Positions 16,927 to 23,909 of a stretch of 64,000 bases of DNA are shown one piece after another. Numbering within the stretch: position 1 is the first letter of the stretch; each line of letters begins with the position of its first letter. The translations under genes were made by a program, and so were the position numbers. Below the pieces are notes generated by a model that made no database searches, was not told the DNA's origin, and was given only the letters and a program-made list of their open reading frames with translations. Origin of the DNA: an uncultured Blautia sp. (GTDB lineage Bacteria > Bacillota > Clostridia > Lachnospirales > Lachnospiraceae); NCBI GenBank assembly GCA_900541985.1, contig UQLX01000009.1, positions 1 through 64,000 of the forward strand, in the 5' to 3' direction.

Positions 16927-17705
16927 AATTCCACCTCCGTACTCAGAAATACCGGGCCATCTTTACAGATTCTCTTGTTATGTACATGAGAATGGCTATC
17001 CACTTCTTTTGATTTACATACGCATGCCAGGCAGGCTCCTACGCCGCACGCCATACGTTCTTCCATGGAAATCCAGCATAGAATATTCTTTTCCTCCGCA
17101 AATGTTTTGATAGCACGGAGCATAGGTGTAGGACCGCAGGCAAAGATCACATCCGCCTCCAGGGCATTTTCCCGGATAGCATCCATAACATTCCCCTTTG
17201 TTCCGGCGCTTCCGTCCTCTGTAGCCACAAACACATTTGCAAAATTTTCAAATTCCTCATTCAAAAACAATTCGTCTCTGTAGCCGAGAACTGCTGTTTT
17301 TTCTGCATGCAGCTCCTTTGCAGTCTGAAGCATAGGAGGAATCCCTATACCGCCGCCCATAAGGAAAACTCTTTTTCCTTCTGCCTCCTGAAGAGGAAAT
17401 CCATTTCCAAGCGGTCCAAGAACCTCTACCGGAACCCCTGCATGAAGTCTGGAAAAAGCTTCCGTTCCTGTATTTTCTCCGGTCACACGATAAACAAGGC
17501 GGATTCTTCTGTTTTCCCGGTCGATCTCACAGATACTGATCGGGCGGGGAAGCAGCTTGCTTCCATCCCGTGTATAAAGAGACAGAAACTGTCCCGGTCT
17601 GGCTGCATCGGCCATTTCATCTGCCTGAAGCCACATACTGTAAATGTCCCTGCCAATTTCTTCCTGACTTACGATCTTTAAGCTTTTTTTTGTTTTTTCG
17701 CTCAT
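16923..17705 (-). CDS. pyrK: Dihydroorotate dehydrogenase B, electron-transfer subunit
   Basis: PyrK carries FAD and a [2Fe-2S] cluster and passes electrons from PyrDB to NAD+. The 260 residues contain an FAD-binding RPISICE motif (about 54-60), an NAD-binding GGGIGIPP (about 116-123) and a C-terminal cysteine cluster (MACGVGACLACVC, then a Cys about 20 residues later). It overlaps pyrD by 4 bp and follows pyrF by about 30 nt. Confidence 0.96.
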   Translation of the reverse strand: MSEKTKKSLKIVSQEEIGRDIYSMWLQADEMADAARPGQFLSLYTRDGSKLLPRPISICEIDRENRRIRLVYRVTGENTGTEAFSRLHAGVPVEVLGPLGNGFPLQEAEGKRVFLMGGGIGIPPMLQTAKELHAEKTAVLGYRDELFLNEEFENFANVFVATEDGSAGTKGNVMDAIRENALEADVIFACGPTPMLRAIKTFAEEKNILCWISMEERMACGVGACLACVCKSKEVDSHSHVHNKRICKDGPVFLSTEVEL

Positions 17706-17735
17706 ATATCTCCTCCTGAATCTGCCTGGCCCCGA

Positions 17736-18665
17736 TTATTTCTGTCCGGACAGAGCGCCGCTGATATCTTCAATCATATCTTTTACTGCCTGTCTGGACG
17801 CATCTGCGTAATTCTCTTCACCAAATTTTGCATAAGCTTCCTGTTTATAAGCTGCGATAATACCTCTGGAGGAGTTTACGATCGCGCCAAGTCCGTCTTC
17901 ATTAAAGAAGTGAACGAGATCCTTTCCTTTTCCGCCCTGTGCGCCATATCCCGGAACAAGGATAAATGTTTTTGGCATCAGTTTACGGAGAACCTTACCC
18001 ATTTCCGGATAGGTCGCGCCTACAACAGCACCCACATAACTGTAGGTGTCTCCCATATGCTCTTCGCCCCACTGTGCAACTTTCTCACCAACCCACTCAT
18101 AAAGAGGACGTCCGTCAATGATACGGTCCTGGAATTCTCCACTGGACGGATTCGATGTTTTTACAAGAATAAAAAGTCCTTTGTTTTCTTCTTTGCATAC
18201 GTCGATGAAAGGCTTCACACCATCTGTGCCAAGATAAGGATTCACGGTAGCAAAGTCCTCATCAAAGCCCGCATAACGTTTGGTTCCTACCTGAACATAT
18301 CCCAGATGCCCCACTGCGTATGCGGCAGAAGTAGAACCGATATCTCCCCTCTTAATGTCTCCGATCACAACAAGATCTTTGGATTTACAATAATCAACAG
18401 TCTTTTTATATGCCATAAGTCCCGGAATACCAAACTGCTCGTACATGGCAATCTGGGGCTTCACTGCCGGGATCAGGTCACAGGTAGCGTCCACAATGCC
18501 TTTATTAAACTGCCAGATTGCCTCCGCAGCACCTTCCAGTGTTTCTCCAAATTCTGCAAATGCCTGATCCTGAATATGCTTTGGAATATAATTGAGCATC
18601 GGATCAAGTCCCACAACGATTGGCGCATTTGTTTTTTTAATTTTTTCCACAAGTTTATTGATCAT
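17736..18665 (-). CDS. pyrF: Orotidine 5'-phosphate decarboxylase
   Basis: PyrF decarboxylates OMP to UMP. At 309 residues it belongs to the longer subfamily 2. It has VGLDPMLNYIP (N-terminal Asp), the catalytic DIKRGDIGST motif (about 97-106) and VPGYGAQGG near the phosphate site. The ATG at 18665 has AGGAGG upstream; a 15-codon in-frame extension lacks one. First gene of pyrF-pyrK-pyrD. A TATTAT -10 lies near 18707-18712 with only a weak -35, and I see no pyrimidine attenuator. Confidence 0.96.
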   Translation of the reverse strand: MINKLVEKIKKTNAPIVVGLDPMLNYIPKHIQDQAFAEFGETLEGAAEAIWQFNKGIVDATCDLIPAVKPQIAMYEQFGIPGLMAYKKTVDYCKSKDLVVIGDIKRGDIGSTSAAYAVGHLGYVQVGTKRYAGFDEDFATVNPYLGTDGVKPFIDVCKEENKGLFILVKTSNPSSGEFQDRIIDGRPLYEWVGEKVAQWGEEHMGDTYSYVGAVVGATYPEMGKVLRKLMPKTFILVPGYGAQGGKGKDLVHFFNEDGLGAIVNSSRGIIAAYKQEAYAKFGEENYADASRQAVKDMIEDISGALSGQK

Positions 18666-18775
18666 GAAACTTTCCTCCTGATTTTTCACATACTTAATCC
18701 TATAATACACGAAATATCTTATTAAATAAAGTATTTTTTACATGTTTTCTTTTTTTACAAACATTAAGATTAACC

Positions 18776-18804
18776 TTGACAATTTAAAGTCTGGGCTATA
18801 TAAT
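18776..18804 (+). promoter_or_regulatory. Perfect-consensus sigma-A promoter of the cold-shock gene
   Basis: TTGACA (18776-18781) and TATAAT (18799-18804) are separated by exactly 17 bp. Predicted start near 18811, giving a leader of about 130 nt before csp. Confidence 0.85.
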
Positions 18805-18830
18805 CAAATCACAATCTACATTATTAATAT

Positions 18831-18895
18831 AAAATCACTAGTTTTTAGAGATTATATATTACATGATATAGTCTGTAAAATCTGGTGATTTTTTT
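18831..18895 (+). promoter_or_regulatory. Long leader hairpin with U-run in the csp 5' untranslated region
   Basis: Outer arms AAATCACTAG (18832-18841) and CTGGTGATTT (18882-18891) pair with one wobble. An inner AGATTATAT (18849-18857) pairs with ATATAGTCT (18866-18874). The 7-nt strands between them are also nearly complementary, giving about 24 pairs in all around an 8-nt loop. Seven T follow (18889-18895). The layout is that of an intrinsic terminator placed in the leader, or a temperature-sensitive structure. Confidence 0.65.
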
Positions 18896-18939
18896 CGTCA
18901 GATGGACATTTAACTTTTTATTTCTATGGAGGTAACATC

Positions 18940-19140
18940 ATGAACAAGGGGACTGTAAAATGGTTCAACGCAGAAAAAGGCTATGGCTTCATCACAGGTG
19001 AGGATGGCGCTGACGTATTCGTACATTTTTCTGCAATCAACGGCGAAGGTTTCAAATCTCTCGATGAGGGACAGGCCGTAACTTATGATCTGACAGAAGG
19101 CGCTCGCGGAATGCAGGCAGCTAATGTTACAAAATTATAA
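18940..19140 (+). CDS. Cold-shock protein, CspA family
   Basis: A 66-residue OB-fold RNA chaperone. RNP1 KGYGFIT (about 14-20) and RNP2 VFVHFSAI (about 28-35) are intact, as is the start [14 protein letters not shown]. It binds single-stranded nucleic acid and melts RNA secondary structure. The ATG has GGAGG 7 nt upstream. It is monocistronic, with a perfect promoter, a long structured leader (autoregulation by leader melting is typical for csp genes) and a GC-rich terminator. Confidence 0.96.
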   Translation: MNKGTVKWFNAEKGYGFITGEDGADVFVHFSAINGEGFKSLDEGQAVTYDLTEGARGMQAANVTKL

Positions 19141-19159
19141 TAAGTTATTTTGTTCGCAA

Positions 19160-19187
19160 AAATCCCCGGCAGCTGCCGGGGATTTCC
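19160..19187 (+). terminator. Terminator of csp
   Basis: Arms AAATCCCCGGC (19160-19170) and GCCGGGGATTT (19175-19185) are perfectly complementary around AGCT. The U-run is short, but the stem is very stable; it may also serve the facing gene at 19202. Confidence 0.7.
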
Positions 19188-19201
19188 TGATTTCACCTGA
19201 A

Positions 19202-19459
19202 TTATTCTGCTGTTGTTTCTGAATTAAGAGTTGAAATATACTCATCCAAAGCTGCTGTATCTACAGATGTTTCTGTTACTACGGATGCTTTTTTTTCTTC
19301 TACCTTATCATATACGGAATACCCGATCCATGCAACAAGTGCCACACAGACAAGCACGCCGACAACCTTTTCCAGCCAGTCATAAAATCTTTCTTTTTTC
19401 TGTTCTTTTGTTCGATTGGCTTTTTTCGTTTTATAGTGATCTACTTTTTTCTGACTCAT
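19202..19459 (-). CDS. Small single-span membrane protein of unknown function
   Basis: 85 residues: a very basic N-terminal 28 residues (SQKKVDHYKTKKANRTKEQKKER), one hydrophobic helix (about 32-49) and an acidic, Thr/Ser-rich exterior tail. Topology by the positive-inside rule puts the basic end in the cytoplasm. AAAGGAG precedes the ATG. No known motif; lone gene facing the csp terminator. Confidence 0.7.
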   Translation of the reverse strand: MSQKKVDHYKTKKANRTKEQKKERFYDWLEKVVGVLVCVALVAWIGYSVYDKVEEKKASVVTETSVDTAALDEYISTLNSETTAE

Positions 19460-19532
19460 AACGGAATCTCCTTTGCTGTACTGTAAATAAGTAGATTTAT
19501 TATACCACGATGAACAAATTCATGCAATCTTT

Positions 19533-20372
19533 TTAAAGGACTGCAATAATCCCACCGTTATTTGCATACATAGTGCTCACACCCGCTGTGTCCAGAATCA
19601 CAACATCCTTTACATTTATCTTTTCAAGAAGTGCATTTTTTAAAAGTTCTGCACGGTCTTTACAATTACAATGGGAAATCGCCAGAACTTTCTCTTCACT
19701 GTTTTCTGCTTTTTCCACAATATGCTGCACCATTTTAACAAGAGCCTTATTCATTCCTCTTGCCTGATCCAGCTGACAGATTGTTCCCTCCGGCGTGGAT
19801 CCCATAACCGGCTTGATCTTAAGAGCACTGGCCACCAGAGATTTCACCTTGCTGAGACGTCCGTTTTTACGAAGAGTTTCCAGATCATCCAGTACAAAAA
19901 ACGTATTCTGACCTTCTATATAGGCCTCTACTTTCTTGACGGTCTCGTCAAAGGAAAACCCTTTTTCTTCACATTCCTGAATTTTCATACCGATCAGGGT
20001 TTCGCCTACCGAAGCAGATCTGGAGTTAAAAACATGTACCAGCTTTTCCGGCTGCTCCTCCAGAAAAAGATTTTTGCCCAGAACTGCACTGTTATAGGAA
20101 CCGCTGAGTTCTGATGACAGTGTAACTACATAAATATGATCCGCTTCACAATCATATGCCTTCATATAACGTTCCGGTGAAGGGCAGGCTGATTTCGGAC
20201 ATTCCGGGCTGTCCGCCACTTTTTTGATAAAAGATGACTGATCAAAGGTTTCATCATCAATAATCGTTTCTCCACCAACATTAAGAGTCAGCGGTACTGA
20301 TTCAAAGCTCCGGTCTTTTTTCCATTCCTCCAAAAATTCGCCACAACTATCTATCACAATTTTATAACTCAA
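19533..20372 (-). CDS. DegV-family fatty-acid-binding protein
   Basis: 279 residues with the DegV fold: an N-terminal domain with VIDSCGEF and CPKSACPSPERYMKAY (fatty-acid carboxylate site region), TLSSELSGSYNSAV, and a C-terminal VLAISHCNCKDRAE. DegV/FakB proteins present fatty acids to the FakA kinase. No fakA is nearby. There is no ATG near the start; the likely start is TTG at 20372 with AGAGGA 8 nt upstream, since the upstream ATG meets a stop after six codons. Confidence 0.9.
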   Translation of the reverse strand: MSYKIVIDSCGEFLEEWKKDRSFESVPLTLNVGGETIIDDETFDQSSFIKKVADSPECPKSACPSPERYMKAYDCEADHIYVVTLSSELSGSYNSAVLGKNLFLEEQPEKLVHVFNSRSASVGETLIGMKIQECEEKGFSFDETVKKVEAYIEGQNTFFVLDDLETLRKNGRLSKVKSLVASALKIKPVMGSTPEGTICQLDQARGMNKALVKMVQHIVEKAENSEEKVLAISHCNCKDRAELLKNALLEKINVKDVVILDTAGVSTMYANNGGIIAVL

Positions 20373-20521
20373 CTATCTCGTCCTCTTTTCCATAATAAGT
20401 AGTTTTAAATACCACATTTATATTAACATATCACCCTTAATTTGAAAAGTCTTTTTGCAAAAACTCTGTTCTTTTTTTTATTTCTGATTTATAATATAAA
20501 AAATACTAAAGGAGCAAGATT

Positions 20522-21022
20522 ATGCTAGCACTTAAAATCAATGATGTCAAAGGTATGATGAACCAGCTTCTGATCGGCAGCACCTTTGATTTGTTTCCAG
20601 TCTCGGAAACCTCTGTTACTACTTTTAATACATTTACTATTGACGGCAGGATCAACAAAGAGTTTTTTGACACGGACATACAGGATATGCTGACCCAAAA
20701 CGGCGCTGTTTATTCTCTGTGGAAAGAAATTAAACCTTTTTGTTTTTCAATTATCCGCGGGAAACGGACACCTCTGCAGTTTAAGATTATTTTTCAGTTT
20801 TCTCCTGAACAGGCCTCTCTTTTAAGCCCGGCAGATACAGACCGGAAACCTTCTGATATCAGCGGTTTTTTTCTCAACCTGCAATACAAAAACAACTTGC
20901 TTTTATGTACGACAGGTGTTTTTCAGAAATTTTTTTCTCTCGAAAAAACAGCCGAACAACAATGGGATTCTGCTGTCCGACTGTTTCTTCAAAGCCACAA
21001 CATTGATTATGATCTTGTATGA
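20522..21022 (+). CDS. DUF5721-like protein of unknown function
   Basis: 166 residues, no signal or membrane segment. It begins MLALKINDVKGMMNQLL and has TTFNTFTIDGRINKEFFD, a pattern I recall from Lachnospiraceae DUF5721 proteins (memory, not verified). The middle and C-terminal parts look like a beta-rich domain. AAAGGAG lies 7-8 nt before the ATG, and a TATAAT-like box near 20491 may drive it. It converges with the Spo0A-like gene, the stops being 4 nt apart. Confidence 0.75.
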   Translation: MLALKINDVKGMMNQLLIGSTFDLFPVSETSVTTFNTFTIDGRINKEFFDTDIQDMLTQNGAVYSLWKEIKPFCFSIIRGKRTPLQFKIIFQFSPEQASLLSPADTDRKPSDISGFFLNLQYKNNLLLCTTGVFQKFFSLEKTAEQQWDSAVRLFLQSHNIDYDLV

Positions 21023-21026
21023 TTTT

Positions 21027-21353
21027 TTAGTTTTCTTCTGAGCTAAGATAAAAAGCCAGCATATCTACAAACTCACTATTGGTAGGTTTATAGCTCAAAG
21101 GATAGCCTGCGATCCGATCCATTTGTTCTTTGTTTGCAGACCAGCAGACATTTACAACTGTACGGATATTATGTTCAATATTATTTGGTGTTGATTTATA
21201 TTTTCTTGCCAGAGGAGGATACACATCCTTTGTAATTCTTAATGGATGTCCAGAATCCTCCATGGACAGTTTCACCGCATCTGCAACAAAATAATAGCCT
21301 TTATATTTTGAAGTTACACCCATCTGTCTGATCAAATGATATACTGTTTTCAT
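21027..21353 (-). CDS. Stand-alone Spo0A C-terminal DNA-binding domain
   Basis: 108 residues matching the Spo0A effector domain end to end: VYHLIRQMGV, KGYYFVADAV, ITKDVYPPLARKY (recognition-helix region), NNIEHNIRTVVNVCW and the closing PTNSEFVDMLAFYL. The receiver domain that normally precedes it is absent, so the protein cannot be controlled by phosphorylation at a receiver Asp. The ATG at 21353 has GGAGG upstream; a TTG five codons earlier overlaps that RBS. It may bind 0A-like boxes constitutively or compete with Spo0A. Product function is inferred. Confidence 0.88.
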   Translation of the reverse strand: MKTVYHLIRQMGVTSKYKGYYFVADAVKLSMEDSGHPLRITKDVYPPLARKYKSTPNNIEHNIRTVVNVCWSANKEQMDRIAGYPLSYKPTNSEFVDMLAFYLSSEEN

Positions 21354-21669
21354 CTTCTTCTCCTCCAATTATGTGTTCCCTTATTACATTTACTGCTATT
21401 ATACGACATTTTCAGGCGATCTTTTATTTTTCTAACAAACTCGTGTATTTTCGCTAAAAAAAGAAGTTTTTGGATATTTTTCGAGATTTTCCTTCAAAAG
21501 TTTCCCACAGGCACACCAGACAAGAATAAAAACATTGATAATATTTGTCAATATAACTTTTTTTTAATTTGTTACAGAATTATATAAATTTTATATCACT
21601 TACACTATATTGTAGTATTTTATTTTAATTTTATCTGTTATTTACAAAATTATTCCCCCATGTTTTCGC
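21354..21669. other. AT-rich intergenic region with three near-0A boxes
   Basis: No gene is supported here. On the minus strand there is a perfect TATAAT at about 21398-21403 with no good -35. Upstream are three sequences one mismatch from the Spo0A box TGNCGAA: TGTCGTA (21402-21408), TAGCGAA (21450-21456) and TCTCGAA (21480-21486). They could be binding sites for the Spo0A-like gene product itself. In such AT-rich DNA some matches are expected by chance. Confidence 0.3.
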
Positions 21670-21717
21670 AAAAAAATGATACCGATAACCTGACATTCTT
21701 TCAGGTTTCTCGGTATC
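21670..21717 (-). terminator. Terminator of htpG
   Basis: Arms GATACCGA (21678-21685) and TCGGTATC (21710-21717), with an inner ACCTG/CAGGT stem, are followed by seven T on the minus strand. Confidence 0.85.
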
Positions 21718-21748
21718 ACCTTTTTCATATTTATTATCCCTTTATTTG

Positions 21749-23788
21749 TTATTTGGTCAGAAGCATCAGAATTTCATTGCTTCTCTGAACAAATTTTGTC
21801 ATCTCCTCCGGAGAAAGCTGTTTATGGCTGATCATAGCAAGATCATACAGCTGTTCACAGATCACTGCCGCATGCTCTGATTCCTGATTCTCTGCAAGAT
21901 ACTGTACCAATGGATGGTTTACATTCAGGATCAGTGTTTCTTGACCTCCAAACATTCCAGGATCCATTCCGTACATATTATACATTTTCATCATATCCTG
22001 CATACGACGGCTTTCCTCCGAAAGCATCATCATAGCTGAAACAGATTCATTTTTCAGATTTTCTACCTTGACTTCCAGTTTTTCCTTTTTCAGATTCTTT
22101 CGGAAAAGTTCTGTAAGAGTCTTTGCAGTTTCCTCGTCTGCTGCGTCTTCTCCTTTCAGTTCCTCTGTCAGATCTGCATCAATTCGTTTAAACTGTATTG
22201 TCTGATCTCTCTGTTCCAGATGAGAAATAAATGCAGTATCAATATTGTGAGAAAGAATTACAGCATTTTTGCCCGCTTCTTTGAACATATTAATGTACTG
22301 GCTCTGCTGTACCGGATCTGTTACATAAAACAGAGTAGTTTTCTCCGGTTCTTTTTCGTCTGTATTCTCTTCCTTCTGCTCTTCTGCTTCCTCAATTTCT
22401 TCCTTCTTATTAGCCTCAATACAATCTTTCAGAGTCAGATATTTGTTATCAAGGCCCTTGAAGAGAATAAAATCATGAAGCTTATCCGCAAATTTTGTGT
22501 CCTTAATGCAGCCATATTTGATAAACGGACTGATATCATCCCAGTATTTTTCATAAGACTCGCGGTCTGTTTTGCACATTCCGGTCAGCTTATCAGCCAC
22601 CTTCTTTGCAATATACTCAGAGATCTTCTGAACAAACCCATCATTCTGGAGTGCACTTCTGGATACGTTCAGAGGAAGATCCGGACAGTCGATGACACCC
22701 TTCAGAAGCAAAAGAAATTCAGGAATGACCTCTTTAATATTATCTGCAATAAATACCTGATTATTATATAATTTAATGGTCCCTTCAATGGAATCATATT
22801 CTGTGTTGATTTTCGGGAAATAAAGAATTCCCTTCAAGTTAAACGGATAATCCATGTTCAGGTGAATCCAGAACAGCGGCTCCTTATAATCCATAAATAC
22901 CTTACGGTAAAAATCCTTATATTCCTCTTCGGTACACTCATTTGGATGTTTCATCCAGAGCGGCTGCGGATCGCTCAGAGACACCGGACGTTTATTGATC
23001 TTCACACGGTCTCTTGCAGGAGAAACCTCAACGATCTCTTTTTCGCCTTTATCGTTTTCTTTTTCCTCTGTTCTGGCTTCTTCATGAATATGCTCAACAA
23101 CAACATCATCTTCTTTCAGATCCGCCTCATCAATTGTCTCATATTCCTGTTCCGCATTTTCTTTGGACAGATAGATATTAACCGGCATAAAAGAACAATA
23201 TTTTTCAAGCACTTCTCTCATACGGTATTCATTACAGAATTCCAGGCTCTCCTCATTAAGGAACAGGGTGATCTCTGTACCGACAGTATCCTTATTTCCA
23301 TCCTGAATATCATATTCCGTACCGCCATCGCAGGTCCAGTGTACCGGTACAGATCCCTCTTTATAGGAAAGTGTATCAATATGTACCTCATCTGCTACCA
23401 TAAATGCGGAATAAAATCCCAGACCAAAGTGACCGATCATCTGATCATCTGTTGTTTTATCCTTATATTTCTCAAGAAATTCTGTCGCACCGGAAAAAGC
23501 AATCTGAGTGATATATTCTTCAACCTCATCCGCCGTCATTCCAATACCATTATCAATGAATTTGAGAGTTTTCTTTTCAGAATCCACCACTACCTGAATT
23601 GCTGGTTTATAGCCATCCGGGAAATTGTATTCTCCCATGATTTCCAGCTTTTTCAGCTTCGTGATCGCATCACATCCATTAGATACCATTTCACGAACAA
23701 AAATATCATGGTCTGAATATAACCATTTCTTTATGATAGGAAAAATGTTTTCACTGTTGATCGATAAGTTACCATGCTTTGCAGCCAT
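21749..23788 (-). CDS. htpG: Hsp90-family chaperone HtpG
   Basis: HtpG is the bacterial Hsp90. The 679 residues show the GHKL ATPase domain at the N-terminus (REMVSNGCDAI, FIDNGIGM and the HFGLGFYSAFMV lid region), a charged linker of about 225-260, the middle domain with an NVSR catalytic-Arg segment (LNVSRSALQ) and a C-terminal dimer domain. The ATG at 23788 has AAGGAG about 10 nt upstream; a GTG three codons earlier is too close to it. It is preceded by a CIRCE element, so HrcA control is expected. Confidence 0.95.
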   Translation of the reverse strand: MAAKHGNLSINSENIFPIIKKWLYSDHDIFVREMVSNGCDAITKLKKLEIMGEYNFPDGYKPAIQVVVDSEKKTLKFIDNGIGMTADEVEEYITQIAFSGATEFLEKYKDKTTDDQMIGHFGLGFYSAFMVADEVHIDTLSYKEGSVPVHWTCDGGTEYDIQDGNKDTVGTEITLFLNEESLEFCNEYRMREVLEKYCSFMPVNIYLSKENAEQEYETIDEADLKEDDVVVEHIHEEARTEEKENDKGEKEIVEVSPARDRVKINKRPVSLSDPQPLWMKHPNECTEEEYKDFYRKVFMDYKEPLFWIHLNMDYPFNLKGILYFPKINTEYDSIEGTIKLYNNQVFIADNIKEVIPEFLLLLKGVIDCPDLPLNVSRSALQNDGFVQKISEYIAKKVADKLTGMCKTDRESYEKYWDDISPFIKYGCIKDTKFADKLHDFILFKGLDNKYLTLKDCIEANKKEEIEEAEEQKEENTDEKEPEKTTLFYVTDPVQQSQYINMFKEAGKNAVILSHNIDTAFISHLEQRDQTIQFKRIDADLTEELKGEDAADEETAKTLTELFRKNLKKEKLEVKVENLKNESVSAMMMLSEESRRMQDMMKMYNMYGMDPGMFGGQETLILNVNHPLVQYLAENQESEHAAVICEQLYDLAMISHKQLSPEEMTKFVQRSNEILMLLTK

Positions 23789-23827
23789 ATAACTCACACT
23801 CCTTTAAAATTTTCGTTTCTGTGATAT

Positions 23828-23856
23828 ATAGTAATACCCTTTTTCATAAAAGTCAA
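23828..23856 (-). promoter_or_regulatory. Sigma-A promoter of htpG
   Basis: On the minus strand TTGACT (23851-23856) and TACTAT (23828-23833) are 17 bp apart. The promoter lies directly after the CIRCE element, whose edge is 6 bp upstream of the -35. Confidence 0.75.
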
Positions 23857-23862
23857 GAAAAA

Positions 23863-23891
23863 GCTAGCACTCATTTGAAATGAGTGCTAGC
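23863..23891. promoter_or_regulatory. CIRCE element (HrcA operator) upstream of htpG, almost fully palindromic
   Basis: The core CTAGCACTC-N9-GAGTGCTAG differs from the CIRCE consensus TTAGCACTC-N9-GAGTGCTAA only at the outer base. The N9 spacer is itself palindromic, giving 14-bp perfect arms around one base. On the minus strand five T follow directly, so the hairpin can also end transcripts from the surface-protein gene, which stops 19 bp upstream. Confidence 0.92.
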
Positions 23892-23909
23892 AATTTATTT
23901 TATATTATT

